DNA of 64,000 nucleotides from Chrysogorgia sp. JL179-B06 (taxonomy: Eukaryota > Cnidaria > Anthozoa > Scleralcyonacea > Chrysogorgiidae), in assembly GCA_035772405.1 (NCBI GenBank), contig JAYKKM010000147.1:3926501-3990500 (forward strand), written 5' to 3'. The notes below the pieces were generated by a model. It made no database searches and was not told the DNA's origin. It was given only the letters and a program-made list of their open reading frames with translations. Both the position numbers and the translations under genes were made by a program. Shown in pieces: positions 46,110 through 57,639 of the stretch; within the stretch, counting starts at the first letter, position 1; each line of letters starts with the position of its first letter.

Positions 46110-47216
46110 ATGGAGCTCGGTGTGGAGACAGAACAAGGGTTGCGAGACATTTATTATAATCCTAAGACAGGGTACAGTGGTGTAGAGAAATTGTATCAAA
46201 GTGCATTGGGAGACGGGTTGAAAGTGACTAGAAAAACAGTGAAAGAATGGTTGACAGCGCAGGACACTTACACTAGGTACAAACCCATTGTGAGAAGGCA
46301 TAAATTCCGTGCGACTTTTGTTGGATTTCTTGGTGAAGAGCTCCAAATGGACTTAGTGGACATGAGTAAGTATTCAAAACAGAACAAAGGGTACTATTGG
46401 ATACTAACAGGCATTGAAATATTGAGTAGATACGCTTTTGGCATTGCGGTTTATAGAAAAGACACTAAGAACATGACTAAGGCTGTTGGAAAATTGTTGG
46501 GTGACTTCAAAGATCGGTTTGGAACCACGCCTAAGTTAGCGCAATTTGATGATGGGCTTGAGTTCTACAACGTTGGTGTGAAAAATTTGTTGAAAAAACA
46601 TGGTGTTGAATATTTCAGCACTAAGACCGACAAAAAGGCTGCTGTTGTTGAGCGTTTTAATAGAAGTCTCAAGAGTATTATGTGGAAGTACTTTTATACC
46701 CGTGGGACATACAAATGGATTGATGCTTTGGATAAATTTGTGGACAATTACAATAGCAATGTGAACCGCAGTATTATGATGAAGCCAAAGGATGTCGATA
46801 AGTCAAATGAAGCCGAAGTGTGGACCACTTTGTTTGGTCACCAATTTGCAGACAATCCATTGCCAAAGTTTAGAGTTGGTCAATCAGTGAGAATTAGTAA
46901 GTACAAGAGTGTGTTCACAAAGGGTTATGAAGCCAACTTCACTGAAGAGCTGTTTAAAGTGGTAAAGGTTATTCGTGGTGATCCAAACGTGTACGAAATT
47001 GAGGATCACACCGGTGAACAGATTATTGGTAAATTTTATGAACAGGAATTATCGCTGGTCAATAAGAAACATGGTGGTGACGATGTGTACAGAGTTGAAA
47101 AGGTGTTGAAAAGAAAGAAAGTCAGAGGGAAGAAGATGGCGTTGGTCAAATGGTTGGGTTATGAAAGCAAACATAATTCATGGATACCAGAAAGCGACAT
47201 TCAAAACGTGAGCTAA
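46110..47216 (+). CDS. int: DDE integrase with chromodomain, copy 2
   Basis: 368 aa, identical to the copy 1 integrase. Catalytic triad and chromodomain are intact, so a second functional integrase is possible. Confidence 0.97.
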   Translation: MELGVETEQGLRDIYYNPKTGYSGVEKLYQSALGDGLKVTRKTVKEWLTAQDTYTRYKPIVRRHKFRATFVGFLGEELQMDLVDMSKYSKQNKGYYWILTGIEILSRYAFGIAVYRKDTKNMTKAVGKLLGDFKDRFGTTPKLAQFDDGLEFYNVGVKNLLKKHGVEYFSTKTDKKAAVVERFNRSLKSIMWKYFYTRGTYKWIDALDKFVDNYNSNVNRSIMMKPKDVDKSNEAEVWTTLFGHQFADNPLPKFRVGQSVRISKYKSVFTKGYEANFTEELFKVVKVIRGDPNVYEIEDHTGEQIIGKFYEQELSLVNKKHGGDDVYRVEKVLKRKKVRGKKMALVKWLGYESKHNSWIPESDIQNVS

Positions 47217-47222
47217 TGTAAT

Positions 47223-48600
47223 ATGGCTGAAGGTGGGGAAGGTTTTGACGAGATTGAGATGGAGGACTTCGATAGACTTGATAGGTACACCGATGATCAA
47301 ATAAATGACGAACTCGAAAAGCTCACTCAAGATTATAATTTAATTGACAAAAAGTACGTTGGTGACAGCATGCCAGACATCGAGCGTGTCAAGTATGATA
47401 AATTGTATGAGAGAGTGAATAAATTGCAGGACGAACAGGATAAAAGAGGGGTTAAAGAAAAAGAGACGCCGTTTGTTGATGACGGTAAGACGGTGACTAT
47501 AAAAGTCCCCGCAGCACCAACAGAAGGCTCCAAAATAGGTTTAGACGACATACCAAACACGGAGAGACTTGGACCAACCATAAACTCAGCAATAACGAGG
47601 GACAAAAAAGACTTCTTCAAAAACGCTCTAAGATTAGACATTAGAAAGTCAGATGGACCGAACTCAAAGGAACTCGTCGATGGGTCAACCATAACTTTCG
47701 ATAAGAGGGATAAGCAAAGCGGTATTGTGTTTAGAGATGTAAAAGTTGTCATCTCAAGGAACCAAGGTAAGACGTTTCAGTATAGTAACGCAAAAGAAGC
47801 TGCTAAAGTCGTTAAAGAGTTCAAACAACTCATCAAGCGAGCTGGAAAGGAACACAAAAACACGTCAAGTGGCGTGGTTGACGCACAGTTGAGGTCTGAG
47901 GATATAACGCCAACAGAATATTTAACAGACGCTATAGTCTCTACCGCTAGTGATAGGGTTGAAGACGAAGTAGAGTCACGAGAGAGTGAGCTAAAACGCG
48001 ACGGTTGCTACTGAAGAGGAGATAAGAGAGCTCGCAGGTGTATTGAGTCCAAAGGGTCCAAACGATATGAAGATACAAGCTCTAGAAATCATGGTTGATA
48101 GATACCGCTTGAAAGCTCTAAACGAGACTAACCTAGTGAAAGAACGATGGTATAAAAACATTAGTGAGACAGCCGAGTTGAAAGCGGATAGCGTACGACT
48201 TCAGGAGGGTCTCAAACCAGAACATGAAGAAGCTAATAAAATTATTGTTGATGAGGTTAGAAACAATGATTTGTCTAGGTTAGAGAGATTCAAGAAATGG
48301 GCTAGAGAAAATATGGTTGGGTTGAGCGCTTTAGCGATTACGATAGCTGGAATTGTGACAACTATTATTATCGCTGGGAGGTCCGCTGTTATGAAAGGCG
48401 CTAAAGCCACAAAGTCGTTCGCACAGGCTGTTAAGAATGCAATCATGAAGATGGGTCCATGGGCTGTTGGATTGGCTAATTTAGTTTACAACGCGTTGAC
48501 GTTGGGTGCAAAGGGTCTCGCATGGTTGGCTCAAAATCTGTGGGTACTTGCGGTGGTACTTGCGTGGTTTGCTTATGATTATTACAAGCTAAAACGGTAG
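47223..48600 (+). pseudogene. 458-aa membrane protein, copy 2, frameshifted
   Basis: One extra A at 47993-47996 (four instead of three) shifts the frame after about residue 258 and stops soon after. The hydrophobic C-terminal part remains open from 48043. Confidence 0.88.
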
Positions 48601-48623
48601 CGATAAAACATATGTAAAGGTAT

Positions 48624-49862
48624 ATGAACGTCACGTCGGCAGAGTTGAGTCCCGGTTTTAGACGAGCGACCATGGGTGTCATAAAAGGGGTGAGAACACA
48701 GCATGTGATCACGTTGAACCCTAATAAAGTCAGTCCTGGTGAGGAACTTTACATTGATATACCGAAGCTCAAGGTTAGCAGCTGTTTGGTGCCTGGATCG
48801 TTGGGTCTAGTGTTCGACTTTAAGAACGCAAACGCCAAAAGCTGGTTCTTGAATAACGTTAGCAAGTTGTTGGTTGAGAAACTTGTTGTGAGACTAGCTG
48901 GGGAGACTGTGTACGACAACAATGGGGAAAATTACACTGGTGTTTATCGCGACCTTTGGGAAAGTGCTACTGCGCGAGACCAAATGATTGACTATGGTAT
49001 TGGTGGTGAGAACTTGAGAAAGCTAATTTCTAAGGATGACAGTGGTGCGACGAGTGGGAATGTCACTAAAGTTAACGACGCGTTGATGTTTGGTGTGATT
49101 GGAACGAAACAGCGGATTAAGCTTGGCAAGATCATGAATGACCATGGGTTGTACGCTCCTTTTAGCATGAACAACAACTTGCAGTATGTGATCACACTTC
49201 CGAAGGCCACAGACATTATGGTGGCGCAATCCGGTAGCGCTGTGGGCGGATACACTCTGGAGAACCTCGAGCTTGAGTACGAAACGATCGATAACCAGGA
49301 GCTCGCTGATGAAATAGCGTCGGGCTATGCAAGTGGTCGTAGTTTGTCATATGAGCACGTCACGTTGATGAAAACCACCGAATGGGACAAAGGCACGACC
49401 ATTGTGAATGAAAACATTAATCTTCCAAGAAAAAGCATGAAGGCGATTGTGTTACTATTCACGAATAAGGTGCGAACAGACAGTGAGGAGTTTCTTTACC
49501 CAAATATTGAGAATATTAGAGTCACAATCGAAGGTGTGCCAAATAGTGTGTACTCACAGGGTATTCCAAAGTCGAAGTTCTACGCAGAAGCGAAGCGATT
49601 GTTTGGGTTGGGCGAAGAGCACGCTCAGTTCATGACCATACAGAAATTCTACAAAGATGGCTTTGCGTTAGTCATCGACTTGAGGAGCGTTCAAGATAAT
49701 CGCAATGTCGCCACTGGCAAGAACATTGTAAACACACAATCTGGCGTGCTTCTTGAAATCACTAAAAAAGCGACGACCGCAAATGTCATGTGTAGGGTGT
49801 TTGTGATAAGTGATGGGTTGGTCAACTTCATGAACAATGGGTTGCAGTCAATCCAGTATTAA
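48624..49862 (+). CDS. Major capsid protein, copy 2
   Basis: 412 aa, identical to that at 31034-32272. Confidence 0.88.
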   Translation: MNVTSAELSPGFRRATMGVIKGVRTQHVITLNPNKVSPGEELYIDIPKLKVSSCLVPGSLGLVFDFKNANAKSWFLNNVSKLLVEKLVVRLAGETVYDNNGENYTGVYRDLWESATARDQMIDYGIGGENLRKLISKDDSGATSGNVTKVNDALMFGVIGTKQRIKLGKIMNDHGLYAPFSMNNNLQYVITLPKATDIMVAQSGSAVGGYTLENLELEYETIDNQELADEIASGYASGRSLSYEHVTLMKTTEWDKGTTIVNENINLPRKSMKAIVLLFTNKVRTDSEEFLYPNIENIRVTIEGVPNSVYSQGIPKSKFYAEAKRLFGLGEEHAQFMTIQKFYKDGFALVIDLRSVQDNRNVATGKNIVNTQSGVLLEITKKATTANVMCRVFVISDGLVNFMNNGLQSIQY

Positions 49863-49877
49863 ATCAAACGTGAGTTA

Positions 49878-50477
49878 ATGGAGACTCCGTTTAATATGCT
49901 AATTGTTGGTATGACAGCTTGTGGTAAGACGCATTATTTGTTGGAAACATTGGAATCTGAGTACTTTAGTAAATTTGACTACATTGTGTTGATTTGTCCT
50001 ACTTTTGAGTGGAATAAAGCATATCAAGATTGGAGATACATACGCGACCCCGACGTGTTAGCGATAGACTGCGCGCAGGATAATGTCGACGCTGTTCTCA
50101 AGTGTGTAACAAATGTTTTTAAAGGCACTAACACTCTGATTGTGTTGGACGACTGTGCGAGTTCTCAAGATGTTAAGAATAGGACTAGTCAATTGGTCAA
50201 CTTGGCTTTTAGTGCGCGACATTTTATGTTGAGCGTTATTGTCATCACACAACAACTGACGTCTATCGCAAAACCGTATAGAGAAAACATTAGTAAGCTC
50301 GTTTGCTTTTACTGTCCGAGTAAGAGTGATATGAAGGTTGTTATTGACGATTACCTTGGAGACATTAGCAGAGAAAAATCGTCGGCGATTGTGACTGCAT
50401 TAAAAAATAATAAGTACGCTAGACTAGAAATCTCACTGCGCTATCCATACAGTCACGAAGTTGTTATTCCGCAATAA
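49878..50477 (+). CDS. Packaging ATPase, copy 2
   Basis: 199 aa, identical to that at 32288-32887, Walker A and B intact. Confidence 0.95.
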   Translation: METPFNMLIVGMTACGKTHYLLETLESEYFSKFDYIVLICPTFEWNKAYQDWRYIRDPDVLAIDCAQDNVDAVLKCVTNVFKGTNTLIVLDDCASSQDVKNRTSQLVNLAFSARHFMLSVIVITQQLTSIAKPYRENISKLVCFYCPSKSDMKVVIDDYLGDISREKSSAIVTALKNNKYARLEISLRYPYSHEVVIPQ

Positions 50478-50480
50478 AAT

Positions 50481-50996
50481 ATGGGTATAAGTAATAGCGT
50501 GATGGTAAAACGCAAAAGTGAAGAAAATCCTACGATTGAGGAGTTAGTTGAGGAGACTGACGACGCCTCAACTGTGGAAGACAACGTTGACGTTAGGAGA
50601 TCCGAACTTATTAGACTGTCTGGTGACGGTGTGGTGAGTCAGTCCGAAGCGTACATTAAAAAAGCGTCCGCAAAAGTTATTGATAAGATATGGCGCCAAT
50701 ACGAGTTGAAGAGAATGGAGATCGCAAACGCTTTTCTCACCGACTTGTTAATCAGCAAATTCGCTAGCTTACTGGATGGGTTGAACGCTATTGAAAATCC
50801 TGACGAACTAAATGACGAGTTGCAGAAAGACCCGCTATTAAAGAAAGACGTTGAGAGCATTGTCGCGATTGTGACGCCGTACGTGCCTTTCTTGGGCTTG
50901 TTGTCGGGAGGAATCACAACGTCTAAATATGTGTACGACCACCATTTCAGAAGTGAGGTGACAAACACTGAAAGTAGTAGTGAACAAACGGACTAA
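50481..50996 (+). CDS. 171-aa protein of unknown function, copy 2
   Basis: Same protein as at 32891-33406, with one synonymous change (tca to tct at about 50922). Confidence 0.75.
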   Translation: MGISNSVMVKRKSEENPTIEELVEETDDASTVEDNVDVRRSELIRLSGDGVVSQSEAYIKKASAKVIDKIWRQYELKRMEIANAFLTDLLISKFASLLDGLNAIENPDELNDELQKDPLLKKDVESIVAIVTPYVPFLGLLSGGITTSKYVYDHHFRSEVTNTESSSEQTD

Positions 50997-51580
50997 TCTA
51001 TTATTAACAGGTGGCAATAACCTAATTTGCATAACAGGTGGCAATTTTATCACGCGTGAGACACTTTTACGATACATAAATTCGTAAAAATGTGATTTGA
51101 CAAATTTGTGAAAATATTGAAACGACACTCTCTATTTTTTAAAATGTGATTTGACAAATTTGTGAAAATGTGATTTAACAAATTTGTGAAAATGTTGAAA
51201 CGGTGCTTTATATTTTTAAAATATGGTTTGACAAATTTGTGAAAATGTTGAGACGACTATTTTTTAAATGCGATTCGACAAATTTGTGAAAATGTTGAAA
51301 CGCACCTAAAAAATGGCTAAAGTAGCGTAAAGTTTAGCGAAAGTTGTGATTTTTTTAATATTTGGCATCAATTGAGTAGAAAACGTGGGAGGGGTGTTTA
51401 GATTGACTAACGATCATCATAATAGCATAGAGACTGACGCTGTGAGCTCACCAACGTCGATTATAAAACGTGAGTACCAAAACATTGTCGAGTTGTGGCT
51501 CGACACAAATTTGGTGATGTTTTGGCGTTTATATTCACGTTTGACGTTGCTGGGCCCGCAGCCCCACTTACTATACTACT
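50724..51580. repeat. Right terminal inverted repeat, copy 2
   Basis: Complete to the ACTACT terminus. Iteron array at 51100-51287. The A-run near 51380 is four long, as in the left TIRs, against five in copy 1 right TIR (33789-33794). Confidence 0.92.
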
Positions 51581-51610
51581 TGGGCCCGCAGCCCCACTTA
51601 CTATACTACT
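51581..51610. repeat. TGGGCC duplication plus displaced last 24 bp of copy 1
   Basis: 51581-51586 repeats the TGGGCC before copy 2. 51587-51610 (starts CGCAGCCCC, ends ACTACT) completes the right terminus of copy 1. Confidence 0.95.
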
Positions 51611-51778
51611 GACAGCTCGCTTAGAAGGGCTGATCGAAGGAGCGGAGATAAGACCCTGGCCCTCTTGTCATGTGCATGAACGCAAACAAATTTTTACAAG
51701 GAATTACGCTGAGACGTGGGATCTCGGCAAAGAGGGCCACCCTACCAAGAGGGATGGACCTCCTCCATATAAACACCC
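51611..51778. mobile_element. Foldback MITE, right part, after the Polinton array
   Basis: Begins with the second GACAGC (51611-51616) and matches 650-817 with no change. Confidence 0.85.
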
Positions 51779-52766
51779 CCTAAGAGGGCCTTAGAGGATG
51801 GAGAAACCCTAGACCGAGGGGGTTAGGGTTTTAGGATGAAACTCTTTGCAGGGGTTATGGTATAGGATTAAATCTAGGCAAAGCTACGTTAGGATTAGGT
51901 TTACGACTATAGGTTTACGATTAGGGTTAGGAATTAGTATATATTCTAAGATTGTATATATTCTAACACTCGAAATTTTCCTTCACCCTAAATCCTTAGA
52001 ACATGCAGTTTAATCGAGTGAAATGCCAAATATTACTTGTATAGTTTGACATCGAAACGTTAGTGTATGTTTTTTCTATCGTTTAGTTATTTCCGATATT
52101 CGTCCGAAGATGAACATGTAGTAGGAAAACAATGAAAAACAAATTTGAAGAAGTCTTTAGAAGTAAGGTTTATTGACGATTGTATTGAATCACCGTAAAG
52201 CATTTTGCTTTACGTTGTTCACTATCATTTCGTCGTTTTTGGATCAATTTTGTCGTTTGTGTGGCAGGCGAAAATGTTTAGTTATTTTTTGTTCAGTGAT
52301 GTAGAGTAGACATTCAATACATGATCAATAATTATTGTACACCGTTTTCACATCAGATAGCGAGAATTATCAAGGCCTCTTTTTATGTTATCCCACATTC
52401 ACAATCTCGATCTTGCAATAATTCGCATAGCCTCATGTGAAAACCAAGTCCTGCATGTGTGCAGTATGACAACTATATATAACCATGCATGTAAAACTCT
52501 GAGATAATTTGAGGAATGTTAACTGATAAGTTTAAAACATTTGAAAAAAACTTACGTTCAACTGAAATAAGAATACTGTGAGTAACTTTCAATTGCCTTG
52601 AGATGATAAACGTTGAGATGATAAACGTTGACAGGACTTGACAGTTTGATTCCAGGTACGCAAGGGACTTGCTTTTATACTTTACAGTCCGTTCCTGGAA
52701 AACAATTAATTTACTTGTATTTTCAAATTAAAACTATGGGTGTGTTATGTTTCTCACATAAAAAAA
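51779..52766. other. Non-coding host sequence, unit A'
   Basis: Same as 818-1805 (offset 50961). No gene is seen. Confidence 0.6.
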
Positions 52767-53079
52767 AATATTCGAAATTATTTTGTTGAGACGGAACTAT
52801 TAAGCTGAGGCCATGCATTTATTTCTTTATCAAAGTTTGGCATTTTTATTTCGACTTCCTGTGCTTTGCCAGCTAGGGGTGTAACACGTTTCGCCCCTCA
52901 CAACTATTTTTTCTACATTGAGCAATATAGAAAATTTAATTTATTACTGTCGGAACATTTAGTGTGATGGATGTTTTAAGTCGACATGTTTCAGGTAAAA
53001 ACCGCGCTGAAAACTATTTTATATGACAAAATGTTCGCAAACCTATAGAGCAAGTTGACAAAATAAGTGTCAACAGAAC

Positions 53080-53592
53080 TTAAAGGGACACTCCGGCCCA
53101 AATACAAATGTAGTTCATGTGAAAGATCTTACTGACTTTAGATTATTTCCAAAGTTTCAGCATTCCTATCAATTTAGTTAAGAAGATGTGGCTAGTTGAA
53201 GTTGGAGAGTTTGTCCAATTTCGACGCCATTTTGTTTCTCAAATATGACGTCACTGAGTGACGTGTCTCGTATTATGCCTAAGAAGCTCCTCTACTTTCC
53301 TGCATGATGAACTAAATAGTTTATTTCGACTAATTTTCGTCCAAAGACCATTCACAATAACTATCACTATGTGCGGATCGCCATCAAAACAACTCCACTG
53401 ACGATAAAGAATCACTCAATGACGTCATATTTTCAAAACCAATATGGCGTCAAAATCCACAAATTTTCAACTTCAACTAGCAATATCTTCTCAACTAAAT
53501 TGATAGGAATGCTGAAACTTTGGAAATAAACTAAAGTCAGTAATATCTTTCATATGAACTGCATTTGTATTTGGGCAGGAGTGTCCCTTTAA
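53080..53592. mobile_element. 505-bp TTAA MITE, unit A' copy
   Basis: The element 53084-53588 lies between TTAA words and is the same as 2123-2627. Its presence in both A and A' shows it inserted before the 15.7-kb duplication. Confidence 0.85.
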
Positions 53593-56003
53593 ATTATTTC
53601 GGATATTTTGAGAAGTAAAGATCAGATAGATATGCTATAGCACAAGATGCTTTCGTTTGACATTTTTTCAAATGTTGGTATTATGATGAATATAAAGCAA
53701 AAGGAAATTGTGTTTTTAACCATAAACTACGTCAATTTCATCAAAGAACAATATCAATAATGTTGCTTGAACTATATATATATGAGGCATAAAGAACATT
53801 TGATTATCTATAATTATTAAGTAGATATCTAAATTTCAATACAAATAGTTATCCCATACAGATCTTTGAGATGGTATTTTGAGTAACGGCAGATAACAAG
53901 ATCGAATATAGACTAATAGTAAATAGTTATAGCTGAAGCTATTGTGCAAATAAACAAAACACGATTCATTAACAAAACACGATTCTCCTGTAACAGCACT
54001 CGCGTTTTTGTTTCTACTCATGACATCATAATGATGTCAAAGAACCTTGAACAAACAACTTCGAGAACATTGTTGAAAACAATTACATGCGATGTAGCCT
54101 CTATTTATAATAAATTGTAAGTAATTTTATTTAAGAATTTTCAAATAACACATGATGGCATCAGACATGAACTATATATAGCTATAACTATTTTAACCCA
54201 CATTTTATCTTGTATTTTAGTATAGTATAGTATATAGAATTTTATCTGTTTATATTACTTATTTTATTTTATCAGTTTAATTTAAATTTGTTTTTAAAAT
54301 TATTTGTAATAGCTAAATACATTGACCCTTTTCAATAAAGTTTTTTCTTAAAACAATCATGTTTTTTTCCGAACATTGTTATTTGTTATGCTTATTTTGT
54401 TATGAACATTGTTATATGCATATTTCAATATGCATATTGTCGTACCGGCGAAATTTTACAAGAGGCTTATCACTGATTCCCAGAATGATGTTCAAACATG
54501 ATGTTAGGGACCTCAAGATCGTTAAGATGATGGCGGTTAAAAAATAATAGAAATTTTGGCATCTAAAAGAAATCATGGTTGGTTGACTACCGTATTTTAT
54601 TCTTGAAGCTTGTTTTATGACTTCCAAAACACTTCAATACTGTTAGTAAAACAATTGCAGTGTCTTTTTCTAAAGCAATCTTAATTAAGGAACAGCTCTC
54701 AACTCTCTGTGAGTTCATGACGTCCTGAAGATGTGACAATGCTCAGAGTTGCGTTGTAAACAGAACAACGACGGTGTCGAGAATACTCTTAGGACTAAAA
54801 GAATTATTCATTCTCTTTGTTTTGCAATGAATAATTATTTTGTTTTGAATGACGTCATCGTTGAGGTTATCGCGTGGAAGTGATGTAGGTTATTGAGAAA
54901 ATCAGATGATTGGAGAATAATTATTTATGACACGACCATTTTTGCAAAAAAGTGCGCACACAATTAGGACAATTATATGCATATAATCGTCTCGGTCATC
55001 TGCGATGCACTGTTTAAAAGGACTGGGACGATGTGGACGACTATATGAGAACCATCTATAACTAAAGACACCTTTATAGCTGAAGGTATTGTGTCGGCTA
55101 TCACAATTATCATATTTATCGTAACATTATGTGTCTTTAATTGGGATTGAATCATGTTGAGAATATCATGGGAGTAATGGTATCAATTATATTTTTTAAA
55201 TGTTTTAGAATAATGACCACTAACAACATATAGTTATTATTGGCATGTAGCTATAACTTGAAATTATAGAGATTCTTATTCATGCAAACTGGAAATTTCT
55301 GCAATGGCCGCTCTTTCATGTCAACCTATATTGTCTTATATAAGCAGACAAAACAAACTGTGAATTTGTAAAATGTTTTCATAGGTTTAACCAATTAAGA
55401 TCCGGTGTTAAAATTGGTGTTAAGCTTCAGTTAATAGAACCTGACCAAATTGTTGATCAATGTAAGCACAATGGCTCTGATAAACAAAACAAGCAGTTTT
55501 ACAACTATTAGTAGTTGTAAAAAAGTAGAGTGCTACGTTGACAGTGTTTTGGATATATAGCAAAGTGAAAAGGTGGTAAACTGCCAAGTGAAAAGGTGTT
55601 ATCCTGCGATAACACGCGTTATTGTGTATCTGTAGGTCTTTGAATCTTCAACTGCATATAAGCGAAACCACAGTTGCCCAAGCTCGTTGTGTGGTAATCT
55701 GTGTTTATATTGGAATTTATTCGATTTGTCAAAATTATAGGATATTTTCATCTATTATTTGCAGTTAATGAAATAATGTGTTGTTATATCTACCATAAGG
55801 TGTATGTGTGATCAATGTCTGTTCGGTAATATTTAGGACATTTACAGCGAAAATATAATGGCCATATATAACCATATATTAAATTTGTTAATATCGAAAA
55901 ATTATACTAAGACTATTCAACAAAATAAACATTTATAAATCTTGTTGTTCTACCTATACATGTTTATTGTATCGGTATGTTCGTCCTTGTAAAACTTGGC
56001 ACC
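53593..56003. other. Non-coding host sequence, unit A'
   Basis: Same as 2632-5043, with single-base differences in short homopolymers (for example near 54073). No gene is seen. Confidence 0.6.
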
Positions 56004-56066
56004 ATTCTGTTCATTATACTTCAAACCCGTTTGTGATATGTAGGTTTGAAGTATAATGAACAGAAT
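56004..56066. repeat. Perfect 24-bp hairpin, unit A' copy
   Basis: Arms 56004-56027 and 56043-56066, unchanged. Confidence 0.75.
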
Positions 56067-56278
56067 ATAGCTATAAAGGATATCTATATATATGAATTGA
56101 AAGGACTTCATGTGTGGCATGCTATGCACGAAGATGTTTAGCTAAAGCTTCGTGTATCACGGCATTCTATTTACAATCTGCCTGGAAATTCTTAAATAAA
56201 ATTATTTACAACTTATTTTAAACAGGCTACATTGCATGCAATTGTTAGGGTTTAGGAAGTTGTTTCCTCAAGGTTCTT

Positions 56279-56306
56279 TGACGTGATATGACGTCATATG
56301 ACGTCA
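56279..56306. promoter_or_regulatory. CRE-like TGACGTCA cluster, unit A'
   Basis: Same as 5319-5346: two perfect words and one degenerate. Confidence 0.4.
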
Positions 56307-56499
56307 GTAGAAACAAAACGCGAGTGCACAATAGCTTCAGCTGTAACACTATTTAGTATTAGTCTTTATTATACAGATGCAGAGTGTTTAAGAAATATGC
56401 AGTGACATATGTTCCATATCCTCACTAATGAAGATATCGATCACATGATTAAACATTTTCCCACCTTTTGCATTGAATCTATATTATAATAAAAAGAAA

Positions 56500-56636
56500 A
56501 TTACAAGGTGGCTTGAAGATATGAATTTTATGTTCTCGTAGTAAAAACAATATTTTACTCATTTGCTACGCTCATTCGTAAAATATTGTTTTCACCACTC
56601 GAAGATAAAATTCATATCTTCGCACCACCGTGTAAT
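56500..56636. mobile_element. Short foldback MITE, unit A' copy
   Basis: Same as 5540-5676. Confidence 0.6.
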
Positions 56637-56850
56637 ATCGGGCTTCTAGTGATCAGGGCCACTGCCTCCCACCTCTGCGGCCAAGAGTTCGAATGCTGAG
56701 CTCGGACATTTGATCGCACGTGGAAAGAGTTGGTCAACACTCTGCCGAAAGTCGTGGGTTTTCTCCGGGTTCTCCCGTTTCCTCCCACAGGGAAGTTGTC
56801 AGGGCGGGTTACGATAAATAGTTAGGAAAACTAATGATGATAAAAACTGT
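56637..56850 (+). mobile_element. SINE-like element, unit A' copy
   Basis: Same as 5677-5890. Confidence 0.5.
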
Positions 56851-57106
56851 AAACATAAATAGCTAGGGTTGATTGATTGGGGTATTGGGTACTAGGTACT
56901 GAATGTCATAGAATAAATTGTCGATGTTGTAAAGCGCATTTGATCATATACACAATTGTTAATTTGCGCTATATTATAAATAGTAAACATTATTATTATT
57001 ATATTTGATCTTGTTATCGGCCGTTATTCAGAATACCATCTCATAGACCTGTATGGATAAATTTGTATGATTCAATATCACCTCATTGAAAAGGCATTAA
57101 TGTTCT

Positions 57107-57639
57107 TTAAAGTGCCCCTGTGATCAAATTTTTGGTATCCCTAATTTTTACATATTTGTAAAGTGCATGGTGTTCTTACTTAACTTGCCAAATTTCAAGC
57201 AATTGCGAGCATGGGAAGTTGCCTTTTCATACTGTTTTTATACGAGATTATACGGCCGCCATTGCTCGAACATGTTCCGGACGCTTAGATTGCGATTAGA
57301 GGAAGTGACGTCAAAGACGCAACACGTGGCTAGTTGTGTATGAATATAAAGATATACTTGGGGAAAACTTTCTATTGTAACTTGTCGTATAATTGCCATT
57401 AAGCTTTGTCACGTGTTGAGTCTCTGATGTCACAATTACAATCGCGGGCTCGTCTGGAACAAGTTTTGAGCAATTAATGGCGGACAAAATTTGGGCTTCT
57501 TTGGAAGTTAAATTTCTTGTGATAGAATGTTTGTTGTTCATTTTTTTGGCAAATGCGAACATTTATTAACCTAAAATGATATGTTCTTTAACAAAAAATG
57601 CCAGGAAACATGTGATATTTTGTCGCAGTGGCACTTTAA
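57107..57639. mobile_element. TTAA MITE (second family), unit A' copy
   Basis: The element 57111-57635 lies between TTAA words, same as 6151-6675. Confidence 0.75.

Larger units (their letters stand above)
33968..51580. mobile_element. Maverick/Polinton copy 2 (inner, 17.61 kb), nested in the end of copy 1
   Basis: 17,613 bp against 17,610 for copy 1, same orientation and gene order. Full termini on both sides (AGTAGT...ACTACT). Differences from copy 1 are few, mostly single-base homopolymer length changes, plus a small cluster of substitutions in the left TIR (about 34590-34625). Three genes carry +1 shifts. Confidence 0.97.
16382..51610. mobile_element. Maverick/Polinton copy 1 (outer, 17.61 kb plus nested copy 2)
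   Basis: Copy 1 runs 16382-33967, is interrupted by copy 2 (33968-51580) and the second TGGGCC duplication (51581-51586), and finishes with its last 24 bp at 51587-51610. It has AG...CT termini, an 841-bp inverted repeat, a 6-bp target duplication, and genes for protein-primed PolB, retroviral-type integrase, packaging ATPase and two jelly-roll capsid proteins. All of its ORFs are open. Its base composition is clearly less AT-rich than the host. Confidence 0.97.

Noticed and set aside
33968..51580. A single integration of a concatemeric (dimeric) Polinton genome
   Set aside because: The internal junction has its own perfect 6-bp duplication (TGGGCC) and a displaced 24-bp end, which shows two separate insertions.
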